The translations under genes were made by a program, and so were the position numbers. 64,000 bases of DNA. It comes from Polynucleobacter paludilacus. GTDB taxonomy: Bacteria; Pseudomonadota; Gammaproteobacteria; Burkholderiales; Burkholderiaceae. The notes below the pieces were generated by a model. That model did no database searches. It was not told where the DNA came from and was given only the letters and a program-made list of their open reading frames with translations. Positions 27,209 through 35,108 of the stretch are shown here, piece after piece (within the stretch, counting starts at the first letter, position 1; each line of letters begins with the position of its first letter). The stretch is taken from the NCBI RefSeq assembly GCF_018687595.1, contig NZ_CP061298.1:1426001-1490000 (forward strand), in the 5' to 3' direction.

Positions 27209-28306
27209 TTAATTAATTGGAATATAGGTCTGAGGTTTATTCAGATCGTAATACTTAACATCTTTAGCATTGAAATCGATTTTCTTCATATCAAATGACT
27301 GCACATTCGTAGTCTCAAACATCTTGACGTAGTACATCATGTTTTTGTTATCGGCTACAACAGTCCACTCGGTAATCTCAATTCCACCGGCGCCACCGCC
27401 GTAAGCATTAGAGGCTGGCAAGCTAATCGCGCCAGGAGGAATATCAAAGCTACCCAAGATATGCCAAGCAGTATGGGTTTGCTGCTCAGTGCTCACGTTA
27501 GTTGGTGCAGACTTTGATAGAAAGAGTGCACGAATAAAGCGGCTTGGACTCAAATAGTCGCCAGGTAAACCATGCAAGCCACTGCCAGAGCTCGGTGGTA
27601 CGTAAGTAGCCCCATTAATGACCATCGGATCTTTTTCAACTGGTGTCAAGTTTGCGTAGTTACCAATACTATTGAGCTGATCCCTAAAGGCAGGATCATT
27701 GGTCATCACAGTGACGGGATTATCTGTAATTACTAGCTCGCCCTTCAGGTACTCAATCACAATACTTTTACCTGTTGCATCATGCAAAGTCATCCGAACT
27801 GGCGCTGATTGATTATGGAATGCAGGAATAATTGAACGGTTCACTTTGATCTTTTCAAAGCCGACCTTTACTTCACCAACAGTCGCAAAATTCGTTAAGG
27901 CATACATCAGCATTTGCACAGAAGCGATGCTATTAGCGGAATCAGCAGGGCTTACTTTTTGATACTCGGCAGTATTGGGTGCATTCAGCAAACCCCCTAC
28001 CAAGCCTTTTTCATTCATACCATCGACTAGCACTGGCAGGCCTAAGCCATTCATTCCGACAGCGGCATATTTAGTGGTCCAATTCAAGCCAGAGCCAGGC
28101 TTGCTGTCTACGCCAACACCCTGCGCTTGATAATTGCGAGGAATGACTGTGAGCTGGGATCTGAGGGGTAAACCGAATTCCATCGTACGGCCATATACAA
28201 AGCCACCATCATTACCTTTTAATAAAAAACTAGTGCAGGCATTACCTGTCAGCGGGCTCAAAGCAAAAGTGCTTGCAAGCGCTATCGTGAGTATTTTCTT
28301 AATCAT
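27209..28306 (-). CDS. Secreted Ntn-hydrolase of the choloylglycine hydrolase / penicillin V acylase family
   Basis: It hydrolyses linear amide C-N bonds. A signal peptide (about 1-23, ending GNA) is followed directly by Cys24 in CTSFLL, the expected N-terminal nucleophile of the mature enzyme. Further family marks are VYGRTMEFG with the conserved Arg, LPVLVDGMNEKGLVGGLL, VMTNDPAF and LPGDYLSPSRFIRA. The 365-residue length fits periplasmic Gram-negative members, some of which degrade penicillin V or acyl-homoserine lactones. The substrate here cannot be told from sequence. The flavin reductase gene follows 5 nt later. Confidence 0.9.
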   Translation of the reverse strand: MIKKILTIALASTFALSPLTGNACTSFLLKGNDGGFVYGRTMEFGLPLRSQLTVIPRNYQAQGVGVDSKPGSGLNWTTKYAAVGMNGLGLPVLVDGMNEKGLVGGLLNAPNTAEYQKVSPADSANSIASVQMLMYALTNFATVGEVKVGFEKIKVNRSIIPAFHNQSAPVRMTLHDATGKSIVIEYLKGELVITDNPVTVMTNDPAFRDQLNSIGNYANLTPVEKDPMVINGATYVPPSSGSGLHGLPGDYLSPSRFIRALFLSKSAPTNVSTEQQTHTAWHILGSFDIPPGAISLPASNAYGGGAGGIEITEWTVVADNKNMMYYVKMFETTNVQSFDMKKIDFNAKDVKYYDLNKPQTYIPIN

Positions 28307-28579
28307 GATGAAAACCTTACCGAATGAATAGATGGATGAGTTAATGAATCAATACTAACCACTCTTTATGACTAGCCCTATTGGGATAAGCCATTAGCGC
28401 AAGGCATCAATTTGGGTTATCTTTGCTACATTCTTAGCAAAAGGCAAAAGCCAGCATTGCTGGATCATCCAGAAATGAATTTGCAAGGTAGATGCTGACG
28501 CGGTAAAGCAATGGCAGCAAGTATTCATAAAAGTAAGTCATTACCCCTATTTTAAAGCCCATCTGAAAGTGACCGTAAT

Positions 28580-29209
28580 ATGACTCAAGCTCACTCTGGA
28601 AAGCTCCTCTCCATTTCCATTGGAAAAGTAAGCGGACTATTTGCTCAAAACGGTTCCGAACCCTCTAGGGTGGTATCAGCTATTCATAAGCAATCGATTA
28701 GCAATCTCGATAATCCCATTTCAGTAGAAATTACCAAGCTGGGTGTGCAAGGTGATGAGCAGGCCGACCTCACAGTTCATGGCGGAATTGAAAAAGCCAT
28801 TTATGTATATCCATCCGAACATTACCCTTTTTGGAACGAACTCCTCACGCGAGAAACAAAACGGCCTGTCAATTTAACGCCAGGATCGCTTGGGGAAAAC
28901 TTCACTATCGAAGGCTTACTCGAGACCAATGTATACGTTGGTGACATTCTCATCATCGGCGATCTTGAATTCACCGTAGTCAAACTGCGCGAGCCCTGCT
29001 TTAAGTTCAATGCCAAGATGGGATACAAAGGTGCCGCTAAAGCCATGCTGCAATCGGGTTTCAGTGGCTGGTATCTCAGGGTCAATCGGGTCGGCGCACT
29101 CGCTGCTGGTGCCGGTATCGAACTCATACCTGGCAGCCGCCAAACATCGATTGCCGATCAAAATACGGCATTACTCAATCGCAGTAAACAGCAAGATTTA
29201 TGGGAATAA
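28580..29209 (+). CDS. MOSC domain protein, YiiM-like
   Basis: This 209-residue protein has a MOSC domain, the sulfur-carrier fold found in molybdenum-cofactor sulfurases. Marks are LGVQGDEQADLTVHGGIEKA (about 54-73), GENFTIEGL and the conserved cysteine in LREPCFKFN. Relatives such as E. coli YiiM reduce N-hydroxylated compounds with Moco. MoaC at 19935 shows the cofactor pathway exists. It stands alone between the amidase and the transporter, with a terminator 3 nt after its stop. Confidence 0.87.
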   Translation: MTQAHSGKLLSISIGKVSGLFAQNGSEPSRVVSAIHKQSISNLDNPISVEITKLGVQGDEQADLTVHGGIEKAIYVYPSEHYPFWNELLTRETKRPVNLTPGSLGENFTIEGLLETNVYVGDILIIGDLEFTVVKLREPCFKFNAKMGYKGAAKAMLQSGFSGWYLRVNRVGALAAGAGIELIPGSRQTSIADQNTALLNRSKQQDLWE

Positions 29210-29211
29210 AA

Positions 29212-29233
29212 AACCCGACCAAGAGGTCGGGTT
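29212..29233. terminator. Bidirectional terminator between the MOSC gene and the MHS transporter
   Basis: Arms AACCCGACC and GGTCGGGTT flank a 4-nt loop. On the minus strand the tail is TTTTTTATT, a strong terminator for the transporter gene ending at 29268. On the plus strand a weaker CTTATTA follows the MOSC gene. Confidence 0.9.
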
Positions 29234-29267
29234 CTTATTAAAGCTCAGTAAGACTGTATTCAACTAC

Positions 29268-30938
29268 TTAGTCACGTGCGTAAATATCCACATCTTTAGT
29301 TTCACGAACGAACAAGGTACCAATAACCAAGGTCATTGCAGCAATGATGATTGGGTACCAGAGACCGTAGTAAATGTTACCGTTCTGCGCTACCAAGGCA
29401 AAGGAGATGGTTGGCAGCAAGCCACCGAACCAACCGTTACCAATATGGTATGGCAAGGACATTGAGGTGTAACGAATACGGGTTGGGAACATCTCTACCA
29501 ACATTGCGGCGATTGGGCCGTATACCATCGTTACCAACAAGACCAAGAAAGCCAAGAGCAAGAAGGTTGCAAAGTAGTTAATTGCAGCTGGATCTGCTTT
29601 GACTGGATAGCCGGCAGCTGTCAAGTCATCACGAATCGCTTTCTTAAATGCTGCATCTTTTGCTTTTGCTTCAGCTGGATCGAGACCTTTTGATGAATAA
29701 CCTTCAATCTCAGTTTCTCCAATCTTGACCTTAGCCACGCTGCCTGCTGGTCCAGCAACTGTGGTGTAGCTAGCGGAGTTGGAAGCCATCACCTGTTTTG
29801 CAATATCGCAAGAGCTGGTGAACTTCGCAGTACCGGTTGGGTTGAACTGGAAAGTACATTCAGACAAATCAGCAGTAATTGTCGCTGGTGATGTAGCCAT
29901 TGCATTTTCCAATGCAGGATTCGCAAAGTGTGTCAGTCCATTAAATACGGAGACTGGAGTATTTGGAATATAGGTAATCACCGCCAACAACAAACCGCCC
30001 ATGATGATCACCTTACGACCAATTCTGTCGGACAAGCTACCAAATACGACGAAGAATGGCGTGGCAACCAACAAGGCAGCCGCAATCAATAGATTAGCTG
30101 TTTTAGCGTCTACCTTCAGAACTTGAGTAAGGTAGAACAAAGCATAGAACTGACCTGTGTACCAAACTACAGCTTGGCCAGCAACTAAACCAAAGAGCGC
30201 CAAAATCACAATCTTCAAGTTCTTCCATTGACCGAAAGACTCACCCAGAGGTGACTTAGACAACTTGCCTTCTTCTTTCATCTTCTTAAACGCTGGTGAT
30301 TCGTTCATTGACATGCGAATCCATACTGAAACACCTAAGAGTGCAATCGAGACGATGAAAGGAACACGCCAGCCCCAAACTTCAAAATCAGGCCCGGTGA
30401 ATTCACGAGTGAACAAAATCACTAACAAGGAAAGGAAGAGGCCCATTGTTGCTGTGGTCTGAATCCAAGCAGTATAGGCACCGCGCTTACCATTAGGAGC
30501 GTGCTCTGCAACATAGGTTGCCGCACCACCATACTCGCCTCCTAAAGCTAAGCCTTGCAATAAACGCAGGGCAATCAGCAACACTGGAGCAGTCACACCA
30601 ATCGTTGCATAGTTTGGCAAAATACCAACCACAAAGGTGGATCCACCCATAATCAGGATAGTCACTAAGAAGGTGTACTTACGACCAATCAAATCACCTA
30701 GACGACCAAATACCAATGCACCAAAAGGGCGAACGATAAAGCCGGCAGCGAAAGCCAATAAGGCGAAAATGAAAGCAGAGCCCGCATCTAAGCCTGAGAA
30801 GAATTGCTTGGCAATAATGGCAGCCAATGAACCGTATAGATAAAAGTCGTACCACTCAAAGACTGTTCCGAGTGAAGAAGCAAAAATCACTTTGCGTTCT
30901 GCGGCAGTCATTGGGGCTGCTTTGATTGATGTTGACAT
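29268..30938 (-). CDS. MHS-family MFS metabolite:H+ symporter with a large periplasmic insertion
   Basis: This 556-residue transporter of the metabolite/H+ symporter branch has FEWYDFYLYGSLA in helix 1, motif A GRLGDLIGRKYTF (78-90), RLLQGLALGGEYGGAATYVAEH, and the repeated motif A SLSDRIGRKV (301-310). Proteins of this family are usually about 430-450 residues. The excess is one hydrophilic block at about 325-452, between helices 9 and 10, on the periplasmic side, with two cysteines (361, 377). The substrate is probably a carboxylic acid or osmolyte, but cannot be named. It is monocistronic, bounded by the terminator at 29212-29233. Confidence 0.9.
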   Translation of the reverse strand: MSTSIKAAPMTAAERKVIFASSLGTVFEWYDFYLYGSLAAIIAKQFFSGLDAGSAFIFALLAFAAGFIVRPFGALVFGRLGDLIGRKYTFLVTILIMGGSTFVVGILPNYATIGVTAPVLLIALRLLQGLALGGEYGGAATYVAEHAPNGKRGAYTAWIQTTATMGLFLSLLVILFTREFTGPDFEVWGWRVPFIVSIALLGVSVWIRMSMNESPAFKKMKEEGKLSKSPLGESFGQWKNLKIVILALFGLVAGQAVVWYTGQFYALFYLTQVLKVDAKTANLLIAAALLVATPFFVVFGSLSDRIGRKVIIMGGLLLAVITYIPNTPVSVFNGLTHFANPALENAMATSPATITADLSECTFQFNPTGTAKFTSSCDIAKQVMASNSASYTTVAGPAGSVAKVKIGETEIEGYSSKGLDPAEAKAKDAAFKKAIRDDLTAAGYPVKADPAAINYFATFLLLAFLVLLVTMVYGPIAAMLVEMFPTRIRYTSMSLPYHIGNGWFGGLLPTISFALVAQNGNIYYGLWYPIIIAAMTLVIGTLFVRETKDVDIYARD

Positions 30939-31094
30939 CAGTAGCTCCTAAATATTTTTATGGAATTAAACAACGAAGCAATTATGCTGTGAAAAAATCG
31001 AGATAAATCCATTACTTAGGGTAATTCCTCATCAAAACAGATTGGGGTTTTCCCGCGATCTACAATCGAGTATTCAATAAGGCTAAGTCGATAT

Positions 31095-32693
31095 ATGCAA
31101 CAAAAATGGGGTATTCAAGGAATGGCGGTTGCACCTCATTCCCTAGCATCAGAATCTGCAGTAGCCGTTCTGCGAGAGGGCGGTAACGCATTGGAGGCCA
31201 TGATTGCGGCAGCTGCAACCATTGCCGTGGTGTATCCCCACATGAACTCGATTGGCGGAGATTCTTTTTGGGTCATTCACTCCCCCGGCAAAGCCATGGG
31301 CGGCATTGATGCCTGTGGGGCTGCTGCAGGCCTAGCCACTAAACAATGGTATGCGAATCAAGGCATTACTAAAGCCATCCCTTTCAGGGGTCCAGTAGCT
31401 GCAAATACCGTTGCAGGAACGATTTCAGGCTGGGGAGCTGCACAAGCACTTTCTCAGAAAGCCTTAAGAGGCAAGATCCCGCTCTCACGATTACTAGCAG
31501 ACGCAATTCACTATGCAGAAGCTGGTGTGCCAGTCACTTTCAGTCAATCTAGCTTGACTGCTAAGAAACGAGAAGAGTTAAGTCCCATTCCTGGTTTTGC
31601 AGAAACCTTTCTTGTTAATGGACGTGCTCCAGCAGTCGGCAGTATTTTCAAACAAGAGCGTCTGGCAAAAACCTTACGACAAATTGCCAGAAAAGGAACC
31701 GAGGATTACTACCGCGGCGATCTTGCTGAGTTGCTGGCCAAAGAGCTTGCTGAACTAGGAAGCCCACTACGACTTGGTGATTTGCGTCGCCATCATGCCA
31801 AGCTGATTGATCCTCTCGAGCTCAAACATAGCTTGGGCAATGTTTACAACATGACCCCGCCAACGCAAGGTGTTGTGTCCTTAATGATTCTGGGGATTCT
31901 GGATCAACTCAATCTCAAGCGCTTCAAAGTCGATAGCGCAGAATATGTTCATCACTGTGTTGAAGCAACCAAGCAGGCCTTTAAAGTACGCGATCAATTC
32001 GTTACCGATCCTGCATACATGAAAAAACAAGCGCAATCTTTTTTAGCTCCTGCTTTTTTAAAGAAGCTAGCAAAAAATATTGATCCTGAAAAAGCATTAC
32101 CTTGGGGCCAGGGCAAAGGTCCAGCGGATACGATCTGGATGGGTGTAGTTGACAAACAGGGCAATAGCGTTTCTTTCATTCAAAGCATTTATCACGAGTT
32201 TGGTGCCGGGATTGTGTTGCCAAGTTCAGGCGTCAATTGGCAAAACCGTGGCTGCAGTTTTTCTCTAGATCCGAAAACACTCAATCACCTTGAGCCTTAT
32301 CGCAAACCATTCCACACCCTCAATCCTGCACTAGCTTTATTCAAAGATGGCAAGACGATGGTGTACGGAACGATGGGTGGCGATGGACAACCCCAAACAC
32401 AATGTGCAGTCTTCACCAGAACGGCAACGTATGGCCTTGATCCACAAGATGCCATCAGTCGCCCACGCTGGTTACTTGGGCGTACTTGGGGTCAGACAAG
32501 CGACAGCCTCAAACTCGAATCCCGCTTTAGCCCTTGGGTTGCGAAAGAATTGCATGCACTGGGTCATGAAATTGAAATGCTCGACGCCTTCGATGAAACC
32601 GTGGGACATGCTGGCTGCATTATTCGCGAACCTTCAGGCACTTTAAGGGGTGGCTGGGATCCCCGCAGCGATGGAGCAGTTAGCGCGTTTTAG
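31095..32693 (+). CDS. Gamma-glutamyltransferase-family Ntn-hydrolase, no signal peptide
   Basis: This 532-residue proenzyme is of the GGT family, which cleaves itself before a nucleophilic Thr; here Thr346 in GPADTIWMGVVD is the likely residue. Other family blocks are GGNALEAMIAAA (29-40), NSIGGDSFWV, TPPTQGVVSLMIL, SIYHEFGAGIVLPSSG and YGTMGGDGQPQTQ. It lacks a signal peptide, unlike glutathione-degrading periplasmic GGT. Cytoplasmic relatives include oxamate amidohydrolase (HpxW) and acylases, so the substrate may not be glutathione. Its last 14 bp overlap the convergent UPF0126 gene. Confidence 0.88.
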   Translation: MQQKWGIQGMAVAPHSLASESAVAVLREGGNALEAMIAAAATIAVVYPHMNSIGGDSFWVIHSPGKAMGGIDACGAAAGLATKQWYANQGITKAIPFRGPVAANTVAGTISGWGAAQALSQKALRGKIPLSRLLADAIHYAEAGVPVTFSQSSLTAKKREELSPIPGFAETFLVNGRAPAVGSIFKQERLAKTLRQIARKGTEDYYRGDLAELLAKELAELGSPLRLGDLRRHHAKLIDPLELKHSLGNVYNMTPPTQGVVSLMILGILDQLNLKRFKVDSAEYVHHCVEATKQAFKVRDQFVTDPAYMKKQAQSFLAPAFLKKLAKNIDPEKALPWGQGKGPADTIWMGVVDKQGNSVSFIQSIYHEFGAGIVLPSSGVNWQNRGCSFSLDPKTLNHLEPYRKPFHTLNPALALFKDGKTMVYGTMGGDGQPQTQCAVFTRTATYGLDPQDAISRPRWLLGRTWGQTSDSLKLESRFSPWVAKELHALGHEIEMLDAFDETVGHAGCIIREPSGTLRGGWDPRSDGAVSAF

Positions 32694-33309
32694 TGATGAA
32701 AGCTTTGGGCACGCTCAAATTCCAATGAATCGCTGCTGCACGCAAGCCAAAGATGGCGAACATGCAGAGCACTGCGGATTCAAAACGGTGTTCCGGCAAA
32801 AAGTTGAGCGCAAAAATATAAAGACAGCAACCCAAGGTAACTGGGATTGCATACAACTCATGCGACATGAGTAAAGTTTTTCTACCCGCCAAAACATCTC
32901 GCAATAAGCCGCCGCCAATCGCGGTGACTACTCCCAAAATCACGGGGGCGACTGGTAAACCAAAATCCAGCTGCCATGCTTTGAACGCCCCTTGAATGCC
33001 AAATAAGGCTGCACCCAAACCATCCAAATACAGCATGGATCGATAAATTTGGGGTTGAGTAAAAAAAGATTCAGCAACAAAGGTAGCCATACTGGCGGCT
33101 AAAGCAAGCCATACATACAGTGGCGCTTGTGACCAAAAACTGGGGACACCCAAAATGATGTCTCGAATCGTTCCACCACCAATTGCGGTAATCACCCCCA
33201 GCACTAGGACTCCAAAAAGATCAACGCCACGGTCCGCAATCGCCAACACTCCCGTTACTGCGAAAGCAACGGTGGCAACAATGCTGATCCAAAATTGAAT
33301 ATCTTGCAT
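32680..33309 (-). CDS. TRIC-type (UPF0126, YadS-like) membrane protein
   Basis: This 209-residue protein has seven membrane helices built from two UPF0126 repeats, each with a glycine-rich break: AIGGGTIRDIILG (41-53) and AIGGGLLRDVLAG (about 130-142). It is the prokaryotic relative of trimeric intracellular cation channels and may conduct K+ or Na+; some relatives are proposed glycine transporters. The next gene upstream (gamma carbonic anhydrase) is 12 nt away in the same direction. Confidence 0.9.
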   Translation of the reverse strand: MQDIQFWISIVATVAFAVTGVLAIADRGVDLFGVLVLGVITAIGGGTIRDIILGVPSFWSQAPLYVWLALAASMATFVAESFFTQPQIYRSMLYLDGLGAALFGIQGAFKAWQLDFGLPVAPVILGVVTAIGGGLLRDVLAGRKTLLMSHELYAIPVTLGCCLYIFALNFLPEHRFESAVLCMFAIFGLRAAAIHWNLSVPKAFITKTR

Positions 33310-33321
33310 GGCAAGTCTAGA

Positions 33322-33846
33322 TTAGGAAATAGGCTTGAGGGTCTTCAGATAGCGCTGGGCGTTGCTGACATAACGTCCAGCAATGTCTTCGATCTTTTTC
33401 ATTTGCTCATCATCAAGCATCTTCACGACTTTGGCTGGTGAACCCAAAATCATCGAACCATCTGGAAACTCTTTCCCTTCAGTTACAAGCGCACCTGCGC
33501 CAACTAAGCAATGCTTACCAATCTTGGCGCCATTCAAAATAACGGCACCAATACCAATCAGACTGCCATCACCAATTTGGCAACCATGCAACATCACTTT
33601 ATGACCTATTGTGACGTGCTTACCAATCAAGAGCTCAAAGCCAGGATCGGTATGCAATACCGAGGCATCCTGAACGTTACTACCTTCACCAATTTGAATT
33701 AGATCGTTATCACCCCGAATGACAACCTGAGGCCAAATGCTCACGTTTTCATGAAGCGCTACGCGACCAATCACTTCAGCGCTCTCGGCAACCCATACGC
33801 TCTTCGCTAATGCGGGAGCAATGCCTTCCAGTTCAAATATAGCCAT
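33322..33846 (-). CDS. Gamma carbonic anhydrase-family hexapeptide protein
   Basis: This 174-residue left-handed beta-helix protein is a YrdA/PaaY relative. The three zinc histidines are visible in SVLHTD and [11 protein letters not shown], and repeated hexapeptides run through the middle ([20 protein letters not shown]). Activity as carbonic anhydrase or as a thioesterase-like enzyme varies in the family. It probably shares a transcript with the downstream UPF0126 gene. Confidence 0.9.
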   Translation of the reverse strand: MAIFELEGIAPALAKSVWVAESAEVIGRVALHENVSIWPQVVIRGDNDLIQIGEGSNVQDASVLHTDPGFELLIGKHVTIGHKVMLHGCQIGDGSLIGIGAVILNGAKIGKHCLVGAGALVTEGKEFPDGSMILGSPAKVVKMLDDEQMKKIEDIAGRYVSNAQRYLKTLKPIS

Positions 33847-33936
33847 AAGACATTATAGGATTACCCTAATTGATCGCATGTTTAACTGAATCGATCATAT
33901 ACTGAAGTTTATAAATCACTTACTCAAGGGGATTAC

Positions 33937-34299
33937 ATGAAAAAAATACTAGTAGCTCTGAGCATCTTCGCCAGCTGCGTTGGCAACGTCTATGCGGATG
34001 AAAAAGTTCCCGTCTTAAGTACTCAAGAATTAGTGAATTCCTGCAAATTGCCAGCCAGTCCTGAGGCCCGGAGTTTCTGCATTGGGTACACAACGGCAAT
34101 TTATGACACTTATTTAGCTACGCGTCATCCGCAGAAGGCTAAGCCCTTTATTTGCGTTAAACAACCTGCCCCACAACGCGATGAAGTCATTGGTGATTTT
34201 GTCAAATGGACTGGCACTAATCCTCAAGCTGCAGACAAACCAGCCGCGGGAACATTTCTAGGCTTTTTAGCAGTGCGCTTTCCTTGTGCTAAACAATAA
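33937..34299 (+). CDS. Rap1a/Tai-like secreted protein
   Basis: This 120-residue exported protein has a signal peptide (about 1-20, ending YADE) and a mature domain with four cysteines: SCKLPA, SFCIGY, FICVKQ and RFPCAKQ. The pattern Cys...FCIGYTTAIYD...Cys...AGTFLGFLAVRFPC resembles the Rap1a/Tai domain, first known from proteins that protect against type VI secreted amidases. No amidase effector or secretion gene is adjacent, so an immunity role is not shown; many such proteins are orphans. A lipoprotein gene follows 26 nt later. An inverted repeat TGATCG/CGATCA (33871-33897) lies upstream. Confidence 0.72.
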   Translation: MKKILVALSIFASCVGNVYADEKVPVLSTQELVNSCKLPASPEARSFCIGYTTAIYDTYLATRHPQKAKPFICVKQPAPQRDEVIGDFVKWTGTNPQAADKPAAGTFLGFLAVRFPCAKQ

Positions 34300-34325
34300 A
34301 TCCGTTCAATCTTAGGAGTAGTTAT

Positions 34326-34613
34326 ATGAAAAAAATGATCGCCCTCCTTATTACTGCATTCGCCATCACGGCCTGCTCGAATATGAGTAATACGGAACAA
34401 CGCACTTTATCTGGAGCAGGAATTGGAGCAGCGGCAGGTGCTGTTGGCACGGCAGTACTTCATGGCAATCCGATTTGGGGAGCTGTTGGTGGTGCAGCAG
34501 TTGGCGCTGCTTCAGGCTATGTGTATGACGCCTACAAGAAACAACAAGCCTCTGAATACAATGCTGGCTATAAGGCTGGCAAGACCGGCTCAACGCCTGC
34601 CACCCCAAACTAA
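34326..34613 (+). CDS. Glycine-zipper lipoprotein
   Basis: This 95-residue protein has a lipobox (ITACSN, lipidated Cys17) and then a glycine-zipper membrane-like segment (GAGIGAAAGAVGTAVLHG and GAVGGAAVGAASGYVYD). Such small OmpA-like-linker or SlyB-like lipoproteins sit in the outer membrane; the role is unknown. An AGGAG site precedes the ATG. It probably shares a transcript with the Rap1a-like gene upstream, ending at the terminator just downstream. Confidence 0.85.
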   Translation: MKKMIALLITAFAITACSNMSNTEQRTLSGAGIGAAAGAVGTAVLHGNPIWGAVGGAAVGAASGYVYDAYKKQQASEYNAGYKAGKTGSTPATPN

Positions 34614-34627
34614 ATTCGGTTTTCCTG

Positions 34628-34665
34628 AAACCCAGCTTGGTTTAATTCACCAGCTGGGTTTTTAT
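34628..34665 (+). terminator. Terminator of the lipoprotein gene, overlapping the osmC end
   Basis: Arms AACCCAGC-TTGG and CCAGCTGGGTT pair around an AT-rich loop and are followed by TTTTTATT. It starts 15 nt after the lipoprotein stop and runs into the last codons of the convergent OsmC gene. Confidence 0.85.
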
Positions 34666-35034
34666 TTGGATCTCGCCTGAGAGTGCTTTATGAATTGGGC
34701 ATTTATTAGCGATCTCTAAGAGGCGTTGTTTTTCCTCTTCACTTAACACGCCAAATAATTGAATATCGCGGTTAAATTTTTCAATATCATTCTCACGCTC
34801 AACCTGCACTGTGACGATTGCATTAGTTAAGTTCATCGCTTTACGACCAGCATACATTTTGAGGGTCATGCTAGTGCAAGATGCCAAAGCAGCAGCCAAG
34901 TACTCATGTGGGGAAGGGCCAGTACTATCGCCACCTGAAGTAGCCTCGACATCCGCCAATAAGTGAAAATCTCCGATCGCAAGCTTTTGCTGGAATGAGC
35001 CTACTCCGAACTGGGATTGTGCATTTCTGATCAT
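34642..35034 (-). CDS. OsmC-family protein
   Basis: This 130-residue protein has the two redox cysteines of the OsmC/Ohr fold, one in ALASCTSMTLKMYAGRK and one in IANKCPIHKAL, and the entry motif GPSPHEYLAAAL. The family reduces organic hydroperoxides; the short YhfA-like branch is less well understood. It is monocistronic; its stop region overlaps a plus-strand terminator. Confidence 0.88.
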   Translation of the reverse strand: MIRNAQSQFGVGSFQQKLAIGDFHLLADVEATSGGDSTGPSPHEYLAAALASCTSMTLKMYAGRKAMNLTNAIVTVQVERENDIEKFNRDIQLFGVLSEEEKQRLLEIANKCPIHKALSGEIQIKTQLVN

Positions 35035-35108
35035 GACGTTCTCTTTATTTAATTTCGACTAATTCTGAAGGTTATTTATCTCGAAAGATCTACTGATACT
35101 ATGCCGGT

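Noticed and set aside
28307..28579. 273-bp gap between the amidase and MOSC genes, with small overlapping hairpins at 28451-28473 (CCAGC/GCTGG, then CTGG/CCAG)
   Set aside because: No open frame with a ribosome-binding site or known RNA motif is visible; the stems are only 4-5 bp. It probably holds two divergent promoters.
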